Origin: Candidatus Zhuqueibacterota bacterium
GTDB lineage: Bacteria; Zhuqueibacterota; QNDG01
DNA length: 7,090 nucleotides
Direction: 5' to 3'
Assembly: GCA_003645915.1 (NCBI GenBank)
Contig: QNDG01000072.1
Span: 1-7,090 of the forward strand
Positions 1 through 6,360 of the stretch are shown piece after piece; position 1 is the first letter of the stretch, and the number at the start of each line of letters is the position of its first letter. The translations under genes and the position numbers were made by a program. Under the pieces are notes generated by a model. It was not told the origin of the DNA and made no database searches. It saw only the letters and a list, made by a program, of their open reading frames with translations.

Positions 1-44
1 CGCTCAAGGCATCTGGAGCGCAAAATCTTTATTCTATCTATCAC
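1..44 (-). CDS. Possible 5' end of a leftward gene, cut by the window edge
   Basis: On the minus strand a GTG at 44-42 opens a frame that stays free of stops to the edge, reading MIDRIKILRSRCLE. It is preceded by a perfect AGGAGG with a six-base spacer, which is near ideal. The same frame has a stop at 83-81 and no other ATG or GTG between that stop and this GTG, so this would be the first usable start. Only 14 full codons are visible, so no family can be assigned. If real, the gene is divergent from the receptor gene at 316. The alternative is that the AGGAGG is chance and this is non-coding DNA or the 3' end of a plus-strand gene; all three plus frames stay open from the edge and close between 46 and 62. 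Confidence 0.33.
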   Translation of the reverse strand, partial: MIDRIKILRSRCLE

Positions 45-50
45 CTGAGT

Positions 51-56
51 CCTCCT
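51..56 (-). promoter_or_regulatory. AGGAGG ribosome binding site of the possible leftward gene
   Basis: CCTCCT on the plus strand reads AGGAGG on the minus strand. It ends six bases before the GTG at 44-42. The ATPase gene at 5129 uses the same hexamer, so this genome does appear to use it. Confidence 0.35.
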
Positions 57-132
57 GAATAGGTTAAAATATTGTTCATATCAAACCAAAGCTTTACTTC
101 TCCTCTTACTGACTTCTCCGGGCTATCGCATG

Positions 133-149
133 TAGAATAAGACATTCTA
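133..149. repeat. Short inverted repeat TAGAAT-5-ATTCTA
   Basis: Two perfect 6-base arms are separated by AAGAC. There is no T-run after it, so it is not a terminator. It could be an operator half-site pair, since ATTCTA recurs nearby, but arms this short are common by chance in AT-rich DNA. Confidence 0.25.
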
Positions 150-315
150 ATACCTCACGTTTTAGTCCAAAAATACCGTCCATACTTGTGTAAAATCTGG
201 GATTCTATACTCTGCATATAGTTTTTAATACAATTATATTTTCAACAATTGTACCTGTAATTATTACCACAGCTCTTAAAACACGGCTCTTTAAAAAAGA
301 TGAGGCTGTAGCAGC

Positions 316-2142
316 ATGATAAAAAAATATTTAATAACTCTGATAACTCTTACTCTTTATGTTACTGCTGTTGAGGGACAAAATAAAGACAGCACAAATA
401 CGGAAAATCTCTTTTTAAAAGAAAAACTCCGGATTATAAGTTTTTCAGATTTCCCCGGATTTGTCTTTTCAATACCATTACTGAACATAAGAACAAATTT
501 TGCCCCGGGCTATCCTGTTTACACCGGAATGAAGGGATTAAGCTCAAAACAGACTCATTTTCTTTTTAACGGAGTTTCACTTAATGATCCAATGACAGGA
601 AGATTCAATCTTCATAACTTAGCTCCTGATCTTATTGCAGGTACAAGTGTGCAATATAATGGGGACAAATCCGGAAATCCACTTACGTTAATTTTTCTGC
701 CGATAAAAACTCCTGAGAATCATTCTTACACAAGAGCAATTTATCAGTATAATACCGGTACTGAAAGCAGTATTGGAATTACATTCAGCCAGCCGCTTTT
801 AAAAGGTCTTAAATACAAGGCAGGCTTTTCTTTAAGAAAATATAACAATTTAAATTCCGACAAGCAGAACAAATACAATAACAGTTTTGTTATTATCAAT
901 TCACAACTGTATAAAAACTGGCAGACCAATTATACGCTTCTCAGATCTGACAATAGTCTGCTGTTGAACCACAGTATTGTTGTTTCTGCAGACTCCGCTG
1001 TTCTTAAAGATCCTGTTCAGGATCAGATTTTAACAAATCATATATTTACAATAAAAAACGATTCAATAAAATTCAGACCTGAATTTACATTCCACAGAAT
1101 GACAAATACTCTGTCCCTGGGACAATTTGAAAGTCAGAATAAATATACAATAAACAGCAGTAGAAATTCTTTTACATGCAGTGCAGGATTCAAATTCCGT
1201 AAAATTGATATTACATTCGGGATGCAATTTACTTCCAACAATGCAACAGTAAAAGACTCTCTTAACTATAAAAACACAGAATTTAAAAGCAGTATAACTT
1301 CAACAATCTTCATTGGTAAGAAATCAATATTTACTCTTGGTATATTTCCCCAAAAATTTAATAGTAATAATTTTAATTTGGGATTCTCCGGAAAATACAA
1401 ACTTAAATTATATGATAAGTTTCACCTGACTTCTTCTTTCTCAAGATTACTTAGAAACCCGGTACTTTCCGAAGTTTCCGGAATCCATATATTCAGCACT
1501 GTTCCCAATTCTGTTACATTTTATAACCTGGCCTTACTGGATAGAAATCACATTACAAATAAAAATCTTATGCCTGAAGAAATCAGAACAGGAGAAATCA
1601 GTATTAATTATTCAGATAAAATACTTAACACAAAAATTGCAGTTTATTCTTCAGAACTTAACAGATTAATTATACCTGAACTTACTCAGCAAGGTGTAAT
1701 TTTTAACAACTCCGGTACGGAAACTGATGCCGGGATCAGAACAGTCCTGAATTTCTCTCCTCTAAGACAGACAGGAATTCTTTTTACTAACAATTTTCTT
1801 TTTAAAAACAATTCATCATTTAATCCGGATATAAACGGCTCTCTTGCTATTTATGCTCACATGATACTTTTCACCGGGGATATAGATCTTATACTGGCGC
1901 CTTCAATAAGATTCTGGTCAGGCTATCAACTGTTTGATTTTGAATACGGGAATTATCAGAGAACAGTTAAAGTAAACAGCGGTGCAATATTTAACTTTAA
2001 AGCAGTCATGAAAATAATGAAAAATGCACATGTTAATTTTGAAGTTACAAATGTAACCGGAATTAATCCGTTTATAAATAATATTCAATACTTGCCGGAA
2101 AGAACATTTCTTGCCAGCATTTTATGGGAATTATTTGATTAA
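316..2142 (+). CDS. TonB-dependent-receptor-like outer-membrane barrel with a divergent plug
   Basis: This 608-residue protein is probably an outer-membrane channel or receptor of the TonB-dependent type. It opens with a signal peptide (lysines at 3-4, a hydrophobic run to about 18, likely cleavage near residues 18-22). A plug-like region spans about 35-125; its best match is at 72-92, where MKGLSSKQT and FNGVSLNDP mirror the usual 'iRGlss.qt...DGvplnd' plug pattern. From about 130 to the end it alternates polar and hydrophobic residues as barrel strands do, and it closes with a strand ending WELF plus one Asp. It lacks the carboxypeptidase-like N-terminal domain common in Bacteroidota receptors. 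I see no clear TonB box, and the plug's usual closing 'GGvInI' segment is degenerate (LTLIFLPIKTP, about 122-132). It may therefore be a TonB-independent relative or a specialised barrel. Substrate is unknown. nrdD follows 27 bases downstream in the same direction. Confidence 0.72.
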   Translation: MIKKYLITLITLTLYVTAVEGQNKDSTNTENLFLKEKLRIISFSDFPGFVFSIPLLNIRTNFAPGYPVYTGMKGLSSKQTHFLFNGVSLNDPMTGRFNLHNLAPDLIAGTSVQYNGDKSGNPLTLIFLPIKTPENHSYTRAIYQYNTGTESSIGITFSQPLLKGLKYKAGFSLRKYNNLNSDKQNKYNNSFVIINSQLYKNWQTNYTLLRSDNSLLLNHSIVVSADSAVLKDPVQDQILTNHIFTIKNDSIKFRPEFTFHRMTNTLSLGQFESQNKYTINSSRNSFTCSAGFKFRKIDITFGMQFTSNNATVKDSLNYKNTEFKSSITSTIFIGKKSIFTLGIFPQKFNSNNFNLGFSGKYKLKLYDKFHLTSSFSRLLRNPVLSEVSGIHIFSTVPNSVTFYNLALLDRNHITNKNLMPEEIRTGEISINYSDKILNTKIAVYSSELNRLIIPELTQQGVIFNNSGTETDAGIRTVLNFSPLRQTGILFTNNFLFKNNSSFNPDINGSLAIYAHMILFTGDIDLILAPSIRFWSGYQLFDFEYGNYQRTVKVNSGAIFNFKAVMKIMKNAHVNFEVTNVTGINPFINNIQYLPERTFLASILWELFD

Positions 2143-2155
2143 TAAAGACATTAAC

Positions 2156-2160
2156 AAGGA
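2156..2160 (+). promoter_or_regulatory. Ribosome binding site of nrdD
   Basis: AAGGA lies nine bases before the ATG at 2170, in the 27-base gap after the receptor stop. It supports that ATG, which also begins exactly at the expected first residue of the ATP-cone. There is no room for a terminator in this gap. Confidence 0.6.
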
Positions 2161-2169
2161 ATAATAAGC

Positions 2170-4293
2170 ATGATAACAAAGGTAAGAAAACGAGACGGGA
2201 ATATTGTCAAGTTTGATATTGAAAAGATAGCATTCGCTATTTTCAAAGCAACAAGAGCTGTAAAAAATCCTGACAGACAATTAGCATCAAACCTTGCGTC
2301 AAAAGTAACTGAAATTCTGAATAAAAACGTAATTGATAAAAATATTGTGGAAATTGAACAGATTCAGGATGTCGTTGAACAAGTTTTAATGGACAGCGGC
2401 AGGTATAAACTTGCAAAAGCCTATATACTCTACAGAGAACAGCATAAAAAAATCAGAAATGTTAAGGACCTTTTCAGCAATATAGACATAATTGATTCCT
2501 ATTTAAATCAGGACGACTGGAAAGTTAAAGAAAATGCAAATATGGCATATTCTCTACAGGGACTCAATTTTCATATTTCCTCGCTGATCAGCACACAGTA
2601 CTGGCTCAACCAGATATATTCCGAAGAGGTTAAAGACGCTCACACCTCAGGTGACCTGCACATTCATGATCTCGGAACTTTGAGCGTTTACTGCGTTGGC
2701 TGGGATCTTATGGATCTTCTGTTAAACGGCTTCAGAGGCGTTGAGGGTAAGGTTGAAAGTATGCCTGCAAAACATTTCAGATCCGTACTCGGACAGATTG
2801 TTAATTTTTTCTACACTCTTCAGGGAGAAGCAGCAGGCGCACAGGCATTCTCTAATTTTGATACACTGCTTGCTCCTTTTATCTACTATGACAAGCTTTC
2901 ATATGCAGAGGTAAAACAAGCACTCCAGGAATTCGTGTTCAACATAAATATACCTACAAGAGTAGGGTTTCAGACTCCTTTTACAAATATAACAATGGAT
3001 CTTAATGTCCCGGATTTTCTTAAAGATCATCCTGTAATTATCGGTGGTAAACCTACAGCCAAAACCTATAAGGAATTCCAGAAAGAGATGGATACATTAA
3101 ACCGCTGCTTTGCAGAAATTATGCTGGAAGGAGATGCCAAAGGCAGAGTGTTTACATTTCCAATTCCAACATACAACATTACCAGAGATTTTGACTGGGA
3201 TAATGAAAACCTTAATCCTGTCTGGGAGATGACTTCGAGATACGGTATCCCCTACTTCTCAAATTTTGTCAACTCCGACCTGAATCCTGATGATGTACGA
3301 AGCATGTGCTGCAGATTACGACTTGACAACAGAGAATTAAGAAAACGGGGTGGCGGGCTATTCGGTTCAAATCCTTTAACAGGATCAATAGGAGTTGTTA
3401 CAATAAACCTGCCGAGAATAGGATTCCTTTCTAAAAACAAAGATGAATTCTTTATGAGACTGGACAGATTAATGGAGCTTGCAAAACAGAGTCTGGAAAC
3501 TAAAAGGAATCTTCTTGAAAATCTGACAGAAAGAGGCCTTTTCCCCTATGCCAGATTTTATCTGAGGAACATATTTACAAAAGAAAAGGAATACTGGAAA
3601 AACCATTTCTCTACAATCGGTATAATAGGAATGAATGAAGCCTGTGTTAATTTTCTCGGTCACAATCTGGTTCACCCTGAAAGCAGAGAATTCAGCCTTG
3701 AAGTACTTGATTACATGCGTGACAAACTAACTGATTTTCAAACGCATACAGGAAACATTTATAATCTGGAAGCTACTCCTGCGGAAGGCACTTCATTTAA
3801 ACTTGCACTTCTTGATAAAAAATTATACAATGAAATTATTGTAGCAAATGAAGATGCATACAAACTCGGAGCTCCGCCCTATTATACCAATTCTTCCCAG
3901 CTTCCTGTAAGCTATACTGATGATCTTTTTGAAGCTTTGAGAATTCAGGACGAATTTCAGATTAAATATACAGGCGGTACTGTTTTTCACTGTTTTATCG
4001 GAGAAAATCAGATCCCTGTATCATCTCTTAAAAATCTGATAAAAAAAGTTACATCTAATTTCAGGCTTCCATACTTTACAATTACTCCCACATTCAGCAT
4101 CTGCCCTGAACACGGATATATTTACGGGGAGCATCAATTATGCCCGAAGTGTGCTGAACAAGACAGAGAGACTCAGTGTGAAATTTATTCAAGAGTTGTC
4201 GGCTACCTTAGACCTGTAAAACAATGGAATAACGGAAAAAGGGAAGAATTTAAGGAGAGAAAACTTTTTGACAGATCTGTTGCAAACTACTGA
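2170..4293 (+). CDS. nrdD: Anaerobic (class III) ribonucleoside-triphosphate reductase, large subunit
   Basis: This cytoplasmic glycyl-radical enzyme reduces ribonucleoside triphosphates to deoxy forms without oxygen. Residues 1 to about 95 are an ATP-cone (begins MITKVRKRDGNIVKFDIEKI), the allosteric site that senses ATP/dATP. The ten-stranded catalytic barrel follows, with candidate active-site cysteines at 175 (LSVYCVGWD) and at 380-381 (SMCCRLRLD). Next come the family segment RGGGLFGSNPLTGSIG (393-408) and YNLEATPAEG. The C-terminus has a zinc site made of C645, H648, C658 and C661, then the glycyl radical loop RVVGYLRPV with the radical glycine at 678. The 707-residue length is normal for the family, and all key residues are present. 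The Cys-Cys sequence and RGGG segment, unlike the shorter GCRSFL region of the E. coli enzyme, suggest the Thermotoga/archaeal-like branch; the electron donor (formate or a thioredoxin/glutaredoxin type) cannot be settled here. nrdG follows 16 bases later. Confidence 0.97.
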   Translation: MITKVRKRDGNIVKFDIEKIAFAIFKATRAVKNPDRQLASNLASKVTEILNKNVIDKNIVEIEQIQDVVEQVLMDSGRYKLAKAYILYREQHKKIRNVKDLFSNIDIIDSYLNQDDWKVKENANMAYSLQGLNFHISSLISTQYWLNQIYSEEVKDAHTSGDLHIHDLGTLSVYCVGWDLMDLLLNGFRGVEGKVESMPAKHFRSVLGQIVNFFYTLQGEAAGAQAFSNFDTLLAPFIYYDKLSYAEVKQALQEFVFNINIPTRVGFQTPFTNITMDLNVPDFLKDHPVIIGGKPTAKTYKEFQKEMDTLNRCFAEIMLEGDAKGRVFTFPIPTYNITRDFDWDNENLNPVWEMTSRYGIPYFSNFVNSDLNPDDVRSMCCRLRLDNRELRKRGGGLFGSNPLTGSIGVVTINLPRIGFLSKNKDEFFMRLDRLMELAKQSLETKRNLLENLTERGLFPYARFYLRNIFTKEKEYWKNHFSTIGIIGMNEACVNFLGHNLVHPESREFSLEVLDYMRDKLTDFQTHTGNIYNLEATPAEGTSFKLALLDKKLYNEIIVANEDAYKLGAPPYYTNSSQLPVSYTDDLFEALRIQDEFQIKYTGGTVFHCFIGENQIPVSSLKNLIKKVTSNFRLPYFTITPTFSICPEHGYIYGEHQLCPKCAEQDRETQCEIYSRVVGYLRPVKQWNNGKREEFKERKLFDRSVANY
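4252..4257 (+). promoter_or_regulatory. AAGGAG inside nrdD that could serve an alternative TTG start of nrdG
   Basis: AAGGAG ends ten bases before a TTG at 4268 that is in frame with nrdG. Use of it would add 14 residues (MTDLLQTTDRQKIT) and overlap nrdD by 26 bases. However, the same bases encode the conserved FKERK tail of NrdD, so the match may be a by-product of coding. Confidence 0.3.
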
Positions 4294-4309
4294 CAGGCAG
4301 AAAATAACA

Positions 4310-5008
4310 ATGAAAATAGCAGGCTGGCAAAAACAATCATTCATAGATTATCCCGGTAAAATATCCACAGTTGTTTTTACTCAGGGTTGCAATTTCAGGT
4401 GTCTTTACTGTCACAACAGTAACCTGATCCCCTTTGAGCACAATAATTATTTCAGCACAGAGGAGGTCGTATCATACTGTAAAAAAAATGCAGGACTAAC
4501 AGATGCATTGGTTATAACGGGAGGCGAGCCGACTCTCCAACCTGATTTGATAAATTTTATAAAAGAAATTAAAACTACGGGACTTCTTGTAAAAATCGAC
4601 ACTAACGGAACAAACTTTGATGTCATTAAGAAATTACTTGACCTGCAGATTATTGACTATATTGCAATGGATATAAAAACTTTTCCTTCTTTGGCTGAAT
4701 ACAAAAAAATTACGGATAATTTTACAGAAACTCATCTGAATAACATTGTAAAAACAATAGATATCATTAAAGCATATGGAAATGAATACGAATTCAGGAC
4801 AACTGTTGTAAAAGGCATACATAATGTTGAGACAATTAAATCTATAGGCAAGCTTATCCGGTCATCACAAAGATGGGCAATACAAAACTGCAGGACATCA
4901 AATACTTACAGACCAATGAGTGGTTTTCCGAGTTTTACAGAACATGGAATTAATGTATTTGCACAAATTGCCCGTCAATTTGTAAAAGAAGTTAATATCA
5001 GATTTTAA
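4310..5008 (+). CDS. nrdG: Anaerobic ribonucleotide reductase activating protein, radical SAM (NrdG2 type)
   Basis: This protein uses a 4Fe-4S cluster and S-adenosylmethionine to generate the glycyl radical on NrdD, presumably at G678. The radical-SAM motif CNFRCLYC supplies cluster ligands C27, C31 and C34. GGEP at 71-74 is the SAM-binding motif, and KIDTNG lies shortly after. The opening MKIAGWQKQSFIDYPGKIS is typical of the longer NrdG2 branch rather than the short E. coli form. It ends in a strand reading VNIRF, as relatives do. The start is placed at ATG 4310 because it matches where the family begins; its ribosome binding site is weak (AGG at 4295-4297), so translation may be coupled to nrdD, whose stop lies 16 bases upstream. 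A TTG at 4268 is the rival start. Placement directly after nrdD confirms the pairing. The 232-residue length is ordinary and nothing looks broken. Confidence 0.94.
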   Translation: MKIAGWQKQSFIDYPGKISTVVFTQGCNFRCLYCHNSNLIPFEHNNYFSTEEVVSYCKKNAGLTDALVITGGEPTLQPDLINFIKEIKTTGLLVKIDTNGTNFDVIKKLLDLQIIDYIAMDIKTFPSLAEYKKITDNFTETHLNNIVKTIDIIKAYGNEYEFRTTVVKGIHNVETIKSIGKLIRSSQRWAIQNCRTSNTYRPMSGFPSFTEHGINVFAQIARQFVKEVNIRF

Positions 5009-5030
5009 CAGTTTCCCGTCCAATATCACT

Positions 5031-5048
5031 TTAATTACGTCTAATTAA
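5031..5048. repeat. Perfect AT-only palindrome TTAATTA-CGTC-TAATTAA
   Basis: Two perfect 7-base arms surround a 4-base centre, 22 bases after the nrdG stop and about 15 bases before the putative promoter of the ATPase gene. A stem without G or C would be weak in RNA, and no long T-run follows directly, so it is a poor terminator. It could be a protein-binding site, but chance is a serious alternative in DNA this AT-rich. Confidence 0.35.
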
Positions 5049-5063
5049 TAATAGAAATAATAC

Positions 5064-5093
5064 TTGATTTTTACTTAATTTTTTGCAATTTTG
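5064..5093 (+). promoter_or_regulatory. Weak Bacteroidota-style promoter candidate for the ATPase gene
   Basis: TTG at 5064-5066 is followed after 19 bases by CAATTTTG at 5086-5093. That is one base off the TAnnTTTG -7 element known from Bacteroidota, with spacing in the accepted range. Transcription would start near 5100, leaving a short leader before the ribosome binding site at 5119. Whether this organism's sigma factor uses that consensus is unknown. Confidence 0.25.
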
Positions 5094-5118
5094 TATGGTT
5101 GGTTACTACCAAGAAATC

Positions 5119-5124
5119 AGGAGG
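5119..5124 (+). promoter_or_regulatory. Strong AGGAGG ribosome binding site that fixes the ATPase start
   Basis: AGGAGG ends four bases before ATG 5129, slightly close but in working range. It decides against the in-frame TTG at 5099, which has no such site and would place this hexamer inside the coding sequence. Confidence 0.8.
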
Positions 5125-5128
5125 ATTC

Positions 5129-6259
5129 ATGATTATTTCCAAGATCGATGTTACTGCGTTTAAATCTATTAAAAAGATTTCTTTCCCGTTGGATAAAAAT
5201 ATCACAGTTTTAATCGGGCCTAATGAATCCGGTAAAACTAACATCCTTCGCTCAATTTATAATATTATACCTGCTGAACCATTTACAAATGAAAAAACCT
5301 GTCAGTATTCGGATCTTTATAAAGAGGGTAAGCCTCCCATAATAAGCGTTGAATTATCAAATTTCTCAAGGGAAGACAAACTTCAGCTTGCTAAAATTTA
5401 TGACGGCTTCAGAAATCTTGATTCATTCTGGTTAAGAAGAGAGGGACCGGAAATTTCCGATTATAAAATTATTGTTGACGATAAAATACTATCCATAGGC
5501 AACATAAAACCTTTATTTAAACTCCTTCCCGAAATTGTCTATTTTGACACTATTTCCATAATTAATGACAGAGTTAGTTACGATGACCTTGCAGGGAATC
5601 ATCCTGAATATAAAACTGAAAGAAATCTCCTGAAAATAGGCGGGCTCTCTGATCCTGCAATTATATTTGAAGATTCCACAAGAGGAAGAAGAGCTGCAGA
5701 AGAAACCGGCTGGGAAATAACAAAAAGAATAAGAGAGGTCTGGACTCAGGAGCCTTCTCTTGAAATAAAATTACGTGTAAACGGAAACCTTATGTACATT
5801 GATTTCAGTGACAACACAACTGTATATGACACACCAAAATCCAGGTCCCTGGGGTTCTTATGGTATCTTTCATTTTATATTAATTTCATAGCAACAAGTA
5901 TAGAATCAAAATCGAATTCATATCTTTTCCTGCTTGACGAACCTGGACTTCATCTTCATCCTGCAGGCCAGAAAGACCTTACTCAACTGCTTGAGCAATT
6001 GGCACAAAAAAATCAATTGATTTACACTACCCATTCTCCCTTTATGATTGACAGAAATTTCCCTGACAGAGTACGATTGGTTAATAAGACAAATGAAGGT
6101 ACATCAATTGATAATGAAGCATACAGAGAAAACTGGAGACCCTTAAGACAGTCAATCGGACTTACCGTAGGAGACTTATTCTTTTTTAACACAAAAGGAT
6201 TGTTTGTAGAGTTTCCAGGAAAACAGAAAAAAGGCTCTATTTTTTCGCATAAAAACTGA
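5129..6259 (+). CDS. OLD/RecF-like AAA ATPase, truncated before its TOPRIM domain
   Basis: This 376-residue ABC-type ATPase belongs to the SMC/RecF/OLD group and is probably cytoplasmic and DNA-associated. It begins MIISKIDVTAFKSIKKIS, the usual first strands of that fold. Walker A is GPNESGKT at 30-37. A signature-like segment, RSLGFLWYLSFY, starts at 239. Walker B with catalytic acid is LFLLDEP (D270, E271), followed by a D-loop-like GLHLHP, and the switch histidine is H302 in TTHSP. All catalytic parts look intact, so it may hydrolyse ATP. The end is odd: relatives continue past 'GDsLFF..k.LlVEGpsD' into a TOPRIM nuclease domain, but here the chain reaches LFVE (358-361), reads FPG instead of EG-type residues, and stops 15 residues later. 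No downstream partner exists, since the next gene is convergent. It is either a standalone ATPase or a decayed OLD-type gene. Its role (repair, phage defence) cannot be read. Confidence 0.85.
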   Translation: MIISKIDVTAFKSIKKISFPLDKNITVLIGPNESGKTNILRSIYNIIPAEPFTNEKTCQYSDLYKEGKPPIISVELSNFSREDKLQLAKIYDGFRNLDSFWLRREGPEISDYKIIVDDKILSIGNIKPLFKLLPEIVYFDTISIINDRVSYDDLAGNHPEYKTERNLLKIGGLSDPAIIFEDSTRGRRAAEETGWEITKRIREVWTQEPSLEIKLRVNGNLMYIDFSDNTTVYDTPKSRSLGFLWYLSFYINFIATSIESKSNSYLFLLDEPGLHLHPAGQKDLTQLLEQLAQKNQLIYTTHSPFMIDRNFPDRVRLVNKTNEGTSIDNEAYRENWRPLRQSIGLTVGDLFFFNTKGLFVEFPGKQKKGSIFSHKN

Positions 6260-6312
6260 TTCTCAAAAAAATAGCATTAAATTCGTACTGTTTTTAGAAT
6301 AAAAATGAAATT

Positions 6313-6345
6313 AAAAAAGACCGGTTAAAAAAACCGGCCTTTTTT
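6313..6345. terminator. Bidirectional intrinsic terminator between convergent genes
   Basis: A stem GACCGGTT / AACCGGCC (one A-C mismatch) with a 5-base A loop is flanked by six As on the left and six Ts on the right, so it can work on both strands. It lies 53 bases after the ATPase stop and 15 bases beyond the minus-strand gene's stop. The rest of 6260-6360 is AT-rich with no other feature seen. Confidence 0.9.
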
Positions 6346-6360
6346 GTTTATCATAAAAAT

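Larger units (their letters stand above)
45..315. other. Non-coding stretch upstream of the receptor gene, probably a divergent control region
   Basis: No reading frame of useful length and no tRNA-like fold was seen here on either strand. The right half is AT-rich. It contains TATACT at 206-211, one base from a sigma-70 type -10 box, but the nearest -35-like triplet (TTGTGT at 186-191) sits only 14 bases upstream, so this promoter is weakly supported. ATTCTA recurs at 31-36, 144-149 and 202-207, and its complement TAGAAT lies at 133-138. ACAATTGT at 245-252 is a perfect 8-base palindrome. GAGG at 302-305, ten bases before the ATG at 316, could serve as a weak ribosome binding site for the receptor. 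Confidence 0.6.

Noticed and set aside
209..224. NrdR-box-like sequence ACTCTGCATATAGTTT upstream of the cluster
   Set aside because: It matches only about 12 of 16 consensus positions, with a good right half but a poor left half. The site expected 31 bases upstream is weaker still, and it lies ahead of the receptor rather than next to nrdD.
744..929. Minus-strand open frame inside the receptor gene
   Set aside because: It lies opposite a well-supported coding region, has no domain and no start signal; the same holds for minus-strand frames at 3252-3440, 3469-3675 and 4634-4822, and for 6738-6929 within the PKD gene.
5099..5128. In-frame TTG start giving the ATPase ten extra residues
   Set aside because: The AGGAGG at 5119-5124 is placed for ATG 5129, and the family fold begins at MIISKIDVTAFKSI.
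5095..5163. Short 22-codon frame starting at ATG 5095 and overlapping the ATPase start
   Set aside because: It has no ribosome binding site, and its codons run through the AGGAGG of the ATPase gene; the peptide looks random.
5129..6259. A phage-defence system such as Gabija or a retron-linked ATPase
   Set aside because: The TOPRIM domain, the helicase or HNH partner and any reverse transcriptase are all absent; the downstream gene is a convergent surface protein.
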